A stretch of 64,000 nt of DNA from Chryseobacterium sp. (lineage in GTDB: Bacteria > Bacteroidota > Bacteroidia > Flavobacteriales > Weeksellaceae): the NCBI GenBank assembly GCA_003248755.1, contig QFQW01000005.1:1-64000 (forward strand), read 5' to 3'. Below, in pieces: positions 18,161 to 25,607 of the stretch. The notes beneath the pieces are model-generated. The model searched no databases. It was not told where the DNA came from and worked only from the letters and a program-made list of their open reading frames with translations. The position numbers and the translations under genes were made by a program. Within the stretch, counting starts at the first letter, position 1. Every line of letters begins with the position of its first letter.

Positions 18161-18193
18161 AAACAAAAACCTTCGGAAATTATCCGAAGGTTT
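18161..18193 (-). terminator. rho-independent terminator after tRNA-Glu
   Basis: An 11-base perfect stem (18167-18177 with 18183-18193), loop AATTA, with an A-rich left flank that reads as the U tract on the minus strand, directly downstream of the tRNA. Confidence 0.85.
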
Positions 18194-18194
18194 G

Positions 18195-18266
18195 TAGCCC
18201 GTAGGGGAATCGAACCCCTCTTACCAGAATGAAAATCTGAGGTCCTAACCGATAGACGAACGGGCC
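18195..18266 (-). tRNA. tRNA-Glu (anticodon TTC)
   Basis: A 72-base cloverleaf on the minus strand. The acceptor stem GGCCCGT pairs with ACGGGCT (first pair G-U). The anticodon loop TTTTCAT gives anticodon TTC between arms TCAGA and TCTGG. The T arm has an intact five-pair stem around GGTTCGATTCC. CCA is not encoded. It begins 12 bases after the rpsT stop on the same strand, so it is probably co-transcribed with rpsT. Confidence 0.95.
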
Positions 18267-18278
18267 AGATTTTTATTT

Positions 18279-18533
18279 TTAAGCTAACTTGTTAACGTGT
18301 TTTGTTAACTTGCTTTTTAAGTTAGCTGCTTTATTCTTGTGAATAATGTTTTTCTTTGCTAATTTATCTAGTAAAGAAATTACTTTTGGCAATTGCTCTT
18401 GAGCAGAAGTTTTGCTTTCTTCATTTCTTAATACTTTCACAGCTGTTCTAGCAGTCTTGTGATAGTATCTGTTACGCAATCTTTTTACTGCGTTTTGTCT
18501 AATTCTCTTTAATGCTGATTTATGATTTGCCAT
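18279..18533 (-). CDS. rpsT: 30S ribosomal protein S20
   Basis: Binds 16S rRNA in the small subunit. The frame can be extended to 18554, but the start chosen is the ATG at 18533, giving the canonical MANHKSALKRIRQN and 84 residues; the extra seven residues (MHPHLND) overlap the promoter region and are not family-like. The protein is Lys/Arg/Ala-rich as expected, with RLRNRYYHKTARTAVK and KKNIIHKNKAANLKSKLTKH. Followed on the same strand by tRNA-Glu. Confidence 0.96.
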   Translation of the reverse strand: MANHKSALKRIRQNAVKRLRNRYYHKTARTAVKVLRNEESKTSAQEQLPKVISLLDKLAKKNIIHKNKAANLKSKLTKHVNKLA

Positions 18534-18551
18534 ATCGTTCAAATGTGGGTG

Positions 18552-18582
18552 CAAAGATAAAAACTAATTTTTAATTTGCAAA
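18552..18582 (-). promoter_or_regulatory. rpsT proximal promoter
   Basis: Minus strand reads TTTG (18579-18582), exactly 19 bases, TATCTTTG (18552-18559): a perfect match to the Bacteroidetes consensus, 18 bases before the rpsT start. Confidence 0.8.
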
Positions 18583-18693
18583 CTTTTTTTTAAAAAAATT
18601 TAAAATTTGTTTTGCCTTATTTGAAGTTAAAAAATGATCGACTAATCTTAATTTTGGAAGACTAAATGTCCTCGTTTCTCCGTTAAGGCGGTG

Positions 18694-18723
18694 CAAAAGT
18701 AGTAATATTTTTTAATATTCAAA
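18694..18723 (-). promoter_or_regulatory. second promoter upstream of rpsT
   Basis: Minus strand reads TTTG (18720-18723), 18 bases, TACTTTTG (18694-18701), followed by C. It points towards rpsT and would give a leader of about 150 bases containing the locally GC-rich stretch at 18665-18692. No open reading frame of note is in the leader. The rest of the 18534-18870 gap is AT-rich with nothing else recognised. Confidence 0.65.
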
Positions 18724-18870
18724 ATTTTTGAAAGTTTTTTTCTGATTTTTTTTCAATCTGGGTTTGGCTAATCGGTTATGTGTTTGTTTTTCAATATGGT
18801 TAAAATTGATTAATTATTTAGAATTTTTTTGGATCAAAAAAACAATTCGTTGGATAATTAAAACTAAAAA

Positions 18871-18912
18871 AAGAAAACCGGAAAAAGTCATTTGTATTAC
18901 TTTTCCGGTTTT
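18871..18912 (-). terminator. rho-independent terminator after second tRNA-Glu
   Basis: A stem of about 14 pairs with one bulge (18874-18888 with 18899-18912) and loop CATTTGTATT, immediately downstream of the tRNA on the minus strand; A residues at 18867-18877 supply the U tract. Confidence 0.8.
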
Positions 18913-18913
18913 G

Positions 18914-18985
18914 TAGCCTATAGGGGAATCGAACCGCTGTTGCAAGAAAGAAAATCTTGAGTCCTAACCACTAGACGAATAGGCC
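18914..18985 (-). tRNA. tRNA-Glu (anticodon TTC), atypical T stem
   Basis: A second 72-base cloverleaf on the minus strand. The acceptor stem GGCCTAT pairs with ATAGGCT, the anticodon arm CAAGA-TTTTCTT-TCTTG gives anticodon TTC, and the D arm TCTAGTGGTTAGGA is standard. The T stem AGCGG/CCCCT has a C-C mismatch at its middle pair, where the other tRNA-Glu in this window has a full stem. It has its own consensus promoter and terminator, so it is likely transcribed; function might be reduced. Confidence 0.85.
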
Positions 18986-19003
18986 GTTTGGAATTGCGGA
19001 CTG

Positions 19004-19035
19004 CAAAAATAATTACTTTAAGTTTTTTGAGCAAA
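19004..19035 (-). promoter_or_regulatory. promoter of the second tRNA-Glu
   Basis: Minus strand reads TTTG (19032-19035), 20 bases, TATTTTTG (19004-19011), 18 bases before the tRNA 5' end. It lies in the gap after the amidase stop codon. Confidence 0.7.
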
Positions 19036-19044
19036 TGATTTTGT

Positions 19045-20328
19045 CTATTTCAATTTTTTCTCAATAAAGGTATTTGTAATTCCTTTGTTTTCGAACTCTT
19101 TTTGGGCTTTCACAGCATCTTCCAAAGTTTTATATTTTCCATAGGTGTAATAGAAAATACCATTCTCTTTGTTTCTTTCCGTTTCTGGGAAGGATTTGAG
19201 GATAATAGATTTAGAATCCAGTTTGTCTTTTCCGGCATAAACCTCGATGGTATAATATCCTGTTCCCATTGATTGATTAGGAACAAAACTGATAGCAACC
19301 GCATTTCGGAATCCTGCATCTTTGGCCGTTTTCAGATTGGTATCTCTTACAGAAGCATAATTTGTAGTGCTATAATAATACTTATAAAATCCATTTTCTT
19401 TTATTGGTAAGATGTATTTAAGACCTTTGAGGGCTGGGTCATCTTCTGTGTATCTTGAAGGTGTACTCATTAATAAGATTCTGAAATCATTTTTTAACGG
19501 CTGCTCAACAGGTTTTTCGGGTTCAGGTTCTTTTACGTTTTTGTCTACCAGTTTTTTATAGCTTACAATTGCATTGAAAATACTTTCTGCAATAGCTTGC
19601 TGCCCATCTTCTGTAGATATATAATGTGCATCATCAGAATTATTGACAAAACCGGTTTCGATAAGAATAGAAGGCATCGCATTCATTCTCAGTACGTGTA
19701 AGTTTTCCTGTTTTACGCCACGTGATAATCTTTTATCTTTTTTTACAAAGTTTTCTTCAACCAAACCACCTATGGTAAGACTTGCTTGCAGGTATTTGCT
19801 TTGTTGAATTTTTAGTGCAATTAGAGATTCTGGAGAGCTGGCATTGTAAGAAGCGAAGTTTTCTTTGTCTTTTTCATCTAAAAAGATTACATCGTTTTCT
19901 GCTTTTGCAACATCTAGGTTGGCTTTGTTTTGATTAGGTCCTTGTACAAAAGTTTCGGTGCCTTGTGCAGTGGCGCTTTTACTAGGAGAAGAATTAACAT
20001 GAACAGAAATGAATAAATCGGCTTTGCTTCTGTTGGCAAGATCTGTTCTGTAGGTCAAAGATGGATATTCATCTACTTTTCTGGTATAGATTACTTTATA
20101 ATCTTTGTTTTTTTCTAACATTCTTCCGAGTTTGAGAACAACTCCTAATGTAATATTTTTTTCCTGGACAGAGCCTATGTCACTATATGTTCTATTAGCC
20201 CCGATGTCGCTTCCGCCGTGACCCGCATCCAAAACAATCGTGAATTTTTTCTGCGAATAAAGACTTGTGAAACTTACAAAAAGTGTTAACAGGAAAAAAA
20301 ATTTCGTATAAAATATATGGCTTGCCAT
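19045..20328 (-). CDS. N-acetylmuramoyl-L-alanine amidase (Amidase_3) with C-terminal SPOR-like repeats
   Basis: Cleaves the amide bond between MurNAc and the stem peptide in the periplasm, for cell separation. A signal peptide precedes the zinc amidase core: His37 in VLDAGHGGSDIGA, the glutamate in VQEKNITLG, the histidine in LFISVHVNSSPS and the catalytic glutamate in ILIETGFVNNSDD. A Pro/Glu linker (KEPEPEKPVEQP) leads to a C-terminal region with two SPOR-like units (VAISFVPNQSMGTGYYTIEV and FYYTYGKYKTLEDAVKAQKE) likely to bind denuded glycan. It is divergent from the LptD-like gene, only 42 bases away, an arrangement I recall from other Flavobacteriia. Confidence 0.94.
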   Translation of the reverse strand: MASHIFYTKFFFLLTLFVSFTSLYSQKKFTIVLDAGHGGSDIGANRTYSDIGSVQEKNITLGVVLKLGRMLEKNKDYKVIYTRKVDEYPSLTYRTDLANRSKADLFISVHVNSSPSKSATAQGTETFVQGPNQNKANLDVAKAENDVIFLDEKDKENFASYNASSPESLIALKIQQSKYLQASLTIGGLVEENFVKKDKRLSRGVKQENLHVLRMNAMPSILIETGFVNNSDDAHYISTEDGQQAIAESIFNAIVSYKKLVDKNVKEPEPEKPVEQPLKNDFRILLMSTPSRYTEDDPALKGLKYILPIKENGFYKYYYSTTNYASVRDTNLKTAKDAGFRNAVAISFVPNQSMGTGYYTIEVYAGKDKLDSKSIILKSFPETERNKENGIFYYTYGKYKTLEDAVKAQKEFENKGITNTFIEKKLK

Positions 20329-20348
20329 TTTAATCTTTAAAATTTAAT

Positions 20349-20356
20349 TAATTTTG
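20349..20356 (+). promoter_or_regulatory. putative -7 box of the LptD-like gene
   Basis: TAATTTTG matches TAnnTTTG, 14 bases before the ATG. The -33 region would fall on the first codons of the divergent amidase gene, so the two promoters must overlap. Confidence 0.5.
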
Positions 20357-20370
20357 AACCCAATTTCAGA

Positions 20371-22992
20371 ATGACTGCATTGGCTCGAAGTATTTTCAAA
20401 AGTATATTACTAATTTTAAATATCCTAATTTTTAACAATATTTTATCACAAACTGTGCCTGAAAATATTGATAATAAAAGTGGTGTTCAAAACTCCGTAT
20501 CCATAACCAAAGACACTTTAGGAGTGAAGAAAGATTCTATCCTTCCAAAAGAAGAGCTGGATGATGTTGTAAAAACAAAAGCCGAATACAAAAGTAGTTC
20601 TTCCATTTCTAATAAGCAGACATTTCTTAACAAAAAAGCCCAGATTATCTATCAGGATATGCAGATAGATGCTGATTATATCAGGATAGATTGGGAAACG
20701 GGAAAGATATATGCAAGAGGTGAACAAGATGAAAAAGGCAGGATTATAAAACCTGCGATTGCGACTCAGGGCGGAAAGCAATACGAGTACAATGAGGTTA
20801 TATATAACTATAAGACAAAACAAGCAATAGCTTTCAATGCAAGAACCGAAGAAAACGAAGGTGTAATCGTTGCCCAGAAAACGAAAAAGTATAATGATTC
20901 GGTTTTCTTTATGAGAAGAGCCATGTTCACAACGGATGAATATTTTCTCAAAAAGAAAGATTCTTTAGCAGATTATCACATGTCTGCGCCCAATATCAAA
21001 CTTTTAAAAGGGAAAAATAATTCTCAAATTATAACAGGGCCGATACAGATGTATATTGAGCAGGTGCCAACACCCTTGGTAATGCCTTTTGCAATTCTTC
21101 CTTTTTCGGACAAAAGATCTGCCGGAATTTTGATTCCAAGTTTTGGAGAACGTCAGGATGTCGGGTTCTTTTTGAATGGACTTGGTTACTATCGACCGAT
21201 AGGAGATCACTTTGATCTCAGGATTTTATCAGATCTATACACAAAAGGAAGCTGGAATCTTCGTCCGGAAATGAATTATCTTAAAAAATACCGCTATTCC
21301 GGTAATTTTGCTGCCGATTATGGTTATACAATCCGAGGAATAAAAGGACTCTCCAATTATTCCAAAACCAAAACCTTCAGATTGGCTTGGAGACACTCTC
21401 AGGATTCTAAAGCGAATCCGTATTTTACATTCAATGCCAGTGTGGATATTGTTAGTAATACATTCTATAATAATACGATTAATAACAATTATATTTTCAA
21501 TGGCAGTAACCTTAATACACGTCAAACATCCCGTATCAATGTTACCAAGCGATTCATCAATCTACCTATAACAATCAGTGCGAGTGCAACGTATGATCAG
21601 GAATTTTCTACGGGGCAGATCAATTTGCGTTTGCCGGATATGACGATTGCTGTTAATCAGTTTTATCTTTTCAGGCCAAAAACGGGAATTAGAACGGGCT
21701 TATTGGAAAATATCAATGTTAATACTGGTTTTGCACTTAGTAATTATGTTACAACAAACGAAAATGGGATCTTTAAACCACAAATGTGGAAAGATCTGAA
21801 AACTGGTGCCAAGAATAATATTTCATTGTCAACTAATACCACCCTTGCTAAATATTTTACATTCTCTTTGAGTGCAAATGCAGATAATGTATTGACAACA
21901 AAGACATTAGACAGAAGCTATAATCCTCTTACTAATGAGGTGGAAGATGTATATAAGAGTAATCTTGCGGGTTATACCACATTCTCTACCAGTGCAAGTT
22001 TACAAACTGTATTGTATGGTCAGAAAAATTTTAGCAAGACTTCTCCAATCGTGGCAATACGTCATATGGTGACACCAAGTATGAGTTTTACATATTCTCC
22101 TGATTTTGGGGATAAAAGTTGGGGTTATTTCAGGAATTATTCTAGTCCCAGAGGTGAAATGACGCCTTACTCTATTTTTAATGGAGGTATATATGGAGCG
22201 CCTTCATCCGGACTTACGCAAACTTTAGGCTTTAACATAGCCAATAATCTAGAGATGAAAGTCAGATCCAAAACAGACTCTACGGGTGTTAAAAAGGTGA
22301 AGATTTTTGAAAACCTTAATATTTCCGGAGGTTATAATTTTGCTGCGGAAAAATATAAATGGTCCGTATTTAGTGTAAGCGCACAATCCTCTTTCTTTAA
22401 TAATAAGCTTAATGTTAATTCTAGTCTTACATTGGAACCCTATAAGATTGTTTTTGCAGAAGGAAGTACTACTGGTGAGAGAACGGAGCAATTTGGTCAC
22501 TTCAGCTTGCAGGGGATTAATGTACAGTTGTCCTATCCTATGAGCGAAGCTATTTTTGGGAAGAAAGAAGAACTGTCAAAAAAATATAAAAAGAAGGGAG
22601 AGATACGGAATGAGAATTATTATTTTGATGATGATAATTATTCTCATTATTCGCCGGCCTGGACTTTGAATGTGAATGCCAACTATCAATATACAAAAGG
22701 TCTTTTAAGATATGGAACCAAGGTTGCTACTGTTGGTTTGGATGGTAGTATCAAGCTGACGCCATATTGGAATATCAATGGAAGCACAAGCTATGATGTG
22801 GTGAATAAAGAATTGGCAATGACAAGAATCGGATTTGCCAGAGATCAGCGTAGTTTTACGATCACTTTCAATTGGGTTCCGTTTGGCCAGTACAAAGTTT
22901 ATGACTTCTTTATCGGAATCAAAGCTAATATTTTGAAGGATGCAGTAAAATACAAAGAGAGAAGTTTCACGCAGCCTAACAGTACTTTCTAG
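20371..22992 (+). CDS. LptD-like outer-membrane LPS assembly protein
   Basis: Probably the beta-barrel that inserts lipopolysaccharide into the outer leaflet of the outer membrane. The 873-residue protein has a signal peptide, then an OstA/LptA-like domain (AQIIYQDMQIDADYIRIDWE, KIYARGEQDEKGR), the GPIQMYIEQVPTPLVMPFAI and SDKRSAGILIPSFGE blocks typical of Bacteroidetes LptD, and a long C-terminal barrel of alternating aromatic strands ending near FTITFNWVPFGQYKVYDFFIGI. It starts 42 bases from the divergent amidase. TAATTTTG at 20349-20356 fits a -7 box. E. coli LptD needs cysteine pairs; no such cysteines are apparent here. Confidence 0.9.
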   Translation: MTALARSIFKSILLILNILIFNNILSQTVPENIDNKSGVQNSVSITKDTLGVKKDSILPKEELDDVVKTKAEYKSSSSISNKQTFLNKKAQIIYQDMQIDADYIRIDWETGKIYARGEQDEKGRIIKPAIATQGGKQYEYNEVIYNYKTKQAIAFNARTEENEGVIVAQKTKKYNDSVFFMRRAMFTTDEYFLKKKDSLADYHMSAPNIKLLKGKNNSQIITGPIQMYIEQVPTPLVMPFAILPFSDKRSAGILIPSFGERQDVGFFLNGLGYYRPIGDHFDLRILSDLYTKGSWNLRPEMNYLKKYRYSGNFAADYGYTIRGIKGLSNYSKTKTFRLAWRHSQDSKANPYFTFNASVDIVSNTFYNNTINNNYIFNGSNLNTRQTSRINVTKRFINLPITISASATYDQEFSTGQINLRLPDMTIAVNQFYLFRPKTGIRTGLLENINVNTGFALSNYVTTNENGIFKPQMWKDLKTGAKNNISLSTNTTLAKYFTFSLSANADNVLTTKTLDRSYNPLTNEVEDVYKSNLAGYTTFSTSASLQTVLYGQKNFSKTSPIVAIRHMVTPSMSFTYSPDFGDKSWGYFRNYSSPRGEMTPYSIFNGGIYGAPSSGLTQTLGFNIANNLEMKVRSKTDSTGVKKVKIFENLNISGGYNFAAEKYKWSVFSVSAQSSFFNNKLNVNSSLTLEPYKIVFAEGSTTGERTEQFGHFSLQGINVQLSYPMSEAIFGKKEELSKKYKKKGEIRNENYYFDDDNYSHYSPAWTLNVNANYQYTKGLLRYGTKVATVGLDGSIKLTPYWNINGSTSYDVVNKELAMTRIGFARDQRSFTITFNWVPFGQYKVYDFFIGIKANILKDAVKYKERSFTQPNSTF

Positions 22993-23038
22993 GATTTTAT
23001 GAAAATTTGTATAGTTTTGTAAAAATTAATTTTTGAAA

Positions 23039-23419
23039 ATGAAGAAGATTATTCACACATCGGAAGCACCTGCAGCAATAGGTCCTTATTCACAAGCTTG
23101 TTTGGTAAACGGTACACTTTATATCTCCGGGCAGATTCCTGTGGATCCACAATCCGGAAAGCTGGTGGAAGGTATCGAAAAAGAAACACATCAGGTAATG
23201 AAAAACCTGAAAGCAATTCTTACAGAAGCAGGAATGTCTTTTGATAATGCGGTAAAAGCATCAATTTTTCTTAAGAATATGGATGATTTTGCTGTCGTGA
23301 ATGAGATTTATGCTTCTTACTTCAATAATGATCAGTTCCCTGCAAGAGAGACCGTTCAGGTGTCTTGCCTTCCGAAAAATGTAGATGTGGAGATCTCCAT
23401 GATCGCTTTCAAAGACTAA
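23039..23419 (+). CDS. ridA: RidA family reactive intermediate deaminase
   Basis: Hydrolyses enamine/imine intermediates formed by PLP enzymes, releasing ammonia and preventing damage. The ATG at 23039 is preferred over an in-frame TTG two codons earlier, giving 126 residues, the usual length. Signature blocks are IGPYSQACLVNGTLYISGQ, MKNLKAILTEAGMSFDNAVK and FPARETVQVSCLPKN, in which the arginine binds the substrate carboxylate. Downstream of the LptD-like gene by 46 bases and directly followed (three bases) by a membrane protein gene. Confidence 0.95.
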   Translation: MKKIIHTSEAPAAIGPYSQACLVNGTLYISGQIPVDPQSGKLVEGIEKETHQVMKNLKAILTEAGMSFDNAVKASIFLKNMDDFAVVNEIYASYFNNDQFPARETVQVSCLPKNVDVEISMIAFKD

Positions 23420-23422
23420 AAA

Positions 23423-23887
23423 ATGAATTTCTGTAGGAATACGTTAGGTGTTTTGGCTGGATTGGCAGTGGCCGCTCTCATTATCACATTAGGGATAAAG
23501 ATAGATTCCTCATGGGTCACGTACAAGCAGTTTGCGCCTTTTGACCATTGGGAAACGTTGCTCAGGTCGGTTCAAAATAAAGATTCCTTTTTTGTGGCAC
23601 TTTTATTCTTTGGAGGGCTAGGCGTTACTTTTGGAGGTGTGGTTACAGCCATGATCGTAAAGTATGCCAAGGTGGCTTATGCTATTCTGATAGGTTTTAT
23701 AATGCTGTTCATTGCGATGTTGGACATTATTATTTATCCATATCATCCGGTTTTTTATAAGATTTCTATATTCTTGGTTTTCTTTCCGTTTTCTTGGATT
23801 GGTGGCAAGATTACCGAGGTTATATACAAAAGAAGAGAGAAACGAAGAAAGAAGCTGTTGCTTAAAAATACAAAACCACAAACTTAA
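23423..23887 (+). CDS. four-helix membrane protein of unknown function
   Basis: A 154-residue inner-membrane protein with four hydrophobic segments (about residues 8-27, 56-78, 84-103 and 110-131), and a very basic C terminus (KRREKRRKKLLLKNTK). No family recognised. It starts three bases after the ridA stop, so they share an operon. Its stop codon lies in the middle of a perfect palindromic terminator. Confidence 0.78.
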   Translation: MNFCRNTLGVLAGLAVAALIITLGIKIDSSWVTYKQFAPFDHWETLLRSVQNKDSFFVALLFFGGLGVTFGGVVTAMIVKYAKVAYAILIGFIMLFIAMLDIIIYPYHPVFYKISIFLVFFPFSWIGGKITEVIYKRREKRRKKLLLKNTKPQT

Positions 23888-23899
23888 GTTTGTGGTTTT
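23872..23899 (+). terminator. palindromic terminator
   Basis: A perfect 28-base palindrome (AAAACCACAAACTT and its reverse complement) that includes the upstream stop codon, followed by a T-rich stretch. Confidence 0.75.
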
Positions 23900-23924
23900 C
23901 TTTTATTGTTGGGTTATAAATAAT

Positions 23925-24000
23925 TTAAGCCGCAGAGTGGCGACCAGATAATAGAATGAATTAAGAGGATAAAGCAGAGCTCCGGAGGAGCGACCTGTCA
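23925..24000. repeat. intergenic repeat of the GGAGGAGCGACCTGTC type
   Basis: The sequence runs from GCCGCAGAGTGGCGACC to GCTCCGGAGGAGCGACC, two related GC-richer ends about 60 bases apart with an AT-rich middle. From memory, closely similar elements are dispersed between genes in many Bacteroidetes genomes. There is one copy in this window. It marks the left edge of the accessory-looking stretch. Confidence 0.5.
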
Positions 24001-24010
24001 AAAGATAGAA

Positions 24011-24376
24011 TTATTCGATTCTATGGATCTGCTTATATACGCCGAGCTGTGTCTTTAGCGAGAGAATTTCTTCCTCTTTCTGTCTCAGCTGTTCTTGAAG
24101 TTCCTTTTCCCTTTCTGTCTCAAAGCCAACATCCAGTTTTTGTCCAAGATACATCAGAAAGTTAAAATTGATCGCTCTGCTAAGTCTCCACAAGATCGTG
24201 GTCTGGAGAGATGATTGCTTGAAGTATTGGTTAAGCGTTGTCGGGCCGATGCCCAGCCTTTCGGCCACATCTTTTTTTCTGAGATTGTTCTGTTTGATCT
24301 CCCAATGTACCAGGTTGCCTATGTGCAAGGGGTCTGTACCATCTTTTTGTAAAAATTTCTTTGCAATATCTTCCAT
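24011..24376 (-). CDS. HTH regulator with C-terminal coiled coil
   Basis: A 121-residue DNA-binding protein. The XRE-type helix-turn-helix spans about residues 25-65 (NLRKKDVAERLGIGPTTLNQ), followed by LSRAINFNFLMYLGQKLDVGF and a charged coiled coil (EREKELQEQLRQKEEEILSL) that probably drives dimerisation. Directly upstream of its start lies an unusual 230-base stretch of degenerate repeats (24422-24650) that could be its binding region (inference). The coiled-coil form is less typical of a simple repressor and recalls regulators carried by accessory elements. No toxin partner is adjacent. Confidence 0.82.
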   Translation of the reverse strand: MEDIAKKFLQKDGTDPLHIGNLVHWEIKQNNLRKKDVAERLGIGPTTLNQYFKQSSLQTTILWRLSRAINFNFLMYLGQKLDVGFETEREKELQEQLRQKEEEILSLKTQLGVYKQIHRIE

Positions 24377-24421
24377 CTTTGTGTTTTTTTATGAAATACG
24401 CTGTAAATATATATCATAACT

Positions 24422-24650
24422 GGTTATAAACACCAATTAACTTATTAAAATCATTGACCTTATTGGTTATCTTGCTTAAGTTACTTAGGTATAATGCCTA
24501 ATTCATCTGGTTATGATGCCTATATTATTTGGCTAAAATACTCAAGAGAGTTAGGAAAATACTGCTATGAGTTGGCGTTTAAGACCAGTCTAGTTCTTTT
24601 ATTTTATCATTTACTTAGTAAGGTAACCAGCTTACTTGGTTATCTTGACC
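24422..24650. repeat. degenerate array of about 21-base GGTTAT units
   Basis: Units beginning GG start at 24422, 24465, 24488, 24509, 24531, 24554, 24574, 24622 and 24639. The best conserved are GGTATAATGCCTA (24488), GGTTATGATGCCTA (24509) and two copies of TTGGTTATCTTG (24463 and 24637). Several successive spacings are 20-23 bases, about two helical turns. It fills the 334-base gap upstream of the HTH gene, which holds no coding sequence. It is too degenerate for CRISPR. Confidence 0.5.
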
Positions 24651-24656
24651 TGTTTT

Positions 24657-24684
24657 TATAAAAAAACTCCGCTTTTGGCGAAGT
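24657..24684 (-). terminator. rho-independent terminator
   Basis: A seven-position stem with one mismatch (24666-24672 with 24678-24684), loop TTTTG, with an A run on the left giving seven U residues on the minus strand. It ends the 24711-25202 transcript. Confidence 0.65.
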
Positions 24685-24710
24685 AATGTATTTTTATGAT
24701 GTTAACTATA

Positions 24711-25202
24711 TTAACCTTCCGGATTGGTTGGGGTATTGCCTGCACCGCCTTGTCCTGCGAAGCGTTGCTTCAGTTGGTTGTAGATGCTATCGCTACCCGG
24801 TATGCCTGCTTCTGCTGCAGAGCCGAATAGTTTGTAAAGAGACAAGGCACCTACATAGGCCTCGCTGCCGGCAAGCAGTTGCGTGTCCTCCAGTTTTTCC
24901 AATAGCTGTTTTGTGAGTGTTATGACTTCATCCAACTGGGTGAAAAGTGAGAGGTCAGTCTGCATACTGGCGGTTGACAGGTAAGCAGGTAACAGGTTGA
25001 CGTTGTTTACCCCTGCCGAGATAGCATCTTCGGTAAAAGCTTTGTTGCTTACATTAATGGCGGGTAGAGCTATGCGCTCTTCTGTAGTAAGACCAATAAG
25101 GAAAGGCAAATTGGTTGCAATGGTTTGCAGGGCAGTTTTGGTTGCTGTAATCTGCGCAGGAGTCGCCGTGATGTTCAGGCGGTTGTTTGTAAGGTTTGAC
25201 AT
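24711..25202 (-). CDS. conserved Bacteroidetes protein of unknown function
   Basis: A 163-residue soluble protein without signal peptide. It begins MSNLTNNRLNITATPAQITA and contains LPFLIGLTTEERIALPAINVSNKAF, TQLDEVITLTKQLLEKLEDT and LLAGSEAYVGALSLYKLF, ending in a Gly/Pro-rich tail. I recall a family in Bacteroidetes with the same MSNLTNNRL start and LAGSEAY block, annotated only as hypothetical. It is mostly helical. Base composition looks GC-richer than in the neighbouring genes, consistent with accessory DNA (by eye). It lies 31 bases downstream of the small XRE gene on the same strand. Confidence 0.75.
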   Translation of the reverse strand: MSNLTNNRLNITATPAQITATKTALQTIATNLPFLIGLTTEERIALPAINVSNKAFTEDAISAGVNNVNLLPAYLSTASMQTDLSLFTQLDEVITLTKQLLEKLEDTQLLAGSEAYVGALSLYKLFGSAAEAGIPGSDSIYNQLKQRFAGQGGAGNTPTNPEG

Positions 25203-25233
25203 GATTTGTGTTTTTGTTGTTTAGGTTAAAATT

Positions 25234-25479
25234 TTAACTAATGTCCTTATCTATTTTAAAATTAAAAAGTTCTTTGACGTCTATTTCCAAAGCTTTGGAG
25301 ATTGCATAGGCGGTACTAATTGTTGTGTTGATTTCACCTCTTTCAATTCGTCCTATTTGAGAAATTGGAATATCCGAAGAATTTGCTAATTCTTCTTGGG
25401 GGACTTTTTTTTCAGCTCTTAATTTTTTGAGATTAATACCAAAAGCCTTAATAAATTCTATATCTCTTACATTGCTCAC
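25234..25479 (-). CDS. XRE-family HTH transcriptional regulator
   Basis: An 81-residue protein that is essentially one HTH domain: FGINLKKLRAEKKVPQEEL, SSDIPISQIGRIERGEINT and AYAISKALEIDVKELFNF. It fits small phage-like or self-regulating repressors. It is divergent from the 25652 lipoprotein gene; the 172-base gap contains a perfect 16-base palindrome next to a -7 box, a likely operator. Confidence 0.9.
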   Translation of the reverse strand: MSNVRDIEFIKAFGINLKKLRAEKKVPQEELANSSDIPISQIGRIERGEINTTISTAYAISKALEIDVKELFNFKIDKDIS

Positions 25480-25513
25480 CCAACAAAAGTGAGGGATGAT
25501 TTATAAAATAATA

Positions 25514-25529
25514 AACGCATATATGCGTT
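25514..25529. promoter_or_regulatory. palindromic operator, likely for the XRE regulator
   Basis: AACGCATATATGCGTT is a perfect 16-base palindrome between two divergent genes, 34 bases from the XRE start. It falls at the -33 position relative to the -7 box at 25546-25553, so binding would block that promoter (inference). Confidence 0.6.
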
Positions 25530-25545
25530 ATTTAAAAATATTTTA

Positions 25546-25553
25546 TATATTTG
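25546..25553 (+). promoter_or_regulatory. -7 box for the 25652 lipoprotein gene
   Basis: TATATTTG, a perfect TAnnTTTG match. No TTTG at -33; that position is occupied by the palindrome, suggesting regulated transcription. Confidence 0.5.
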
Positions 25554-25564
25554 GAAAATTAATT

Positions 25565-25607
25565 AATTGCATTATTTTTAATTTTTAGTTGAAAACGTTA
25601 TGCAATT
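25565..25607. repeat. inverted repeat in the lipoprotein leader
   Basis: AATTGCAT (25565-25572) is inverted at 25600-25607, 27 bases apart, in the 5' leader. It could be a second operator or an mRNA hairpin. Confidence 0.35.

Noticed and set aside
24422..24650. CRISPR array
   Set aside because: Units are only loosely similar, of uneven length, with no identical direct repeats or unique spacers, and no cas genes are near.
24011..25479. toxin-antitoxin pair
   Set aside because: Neither HTH gene has an adjacent small gene with a toxin motif; the 163-residue neighbour does not resemble any toxin I know.
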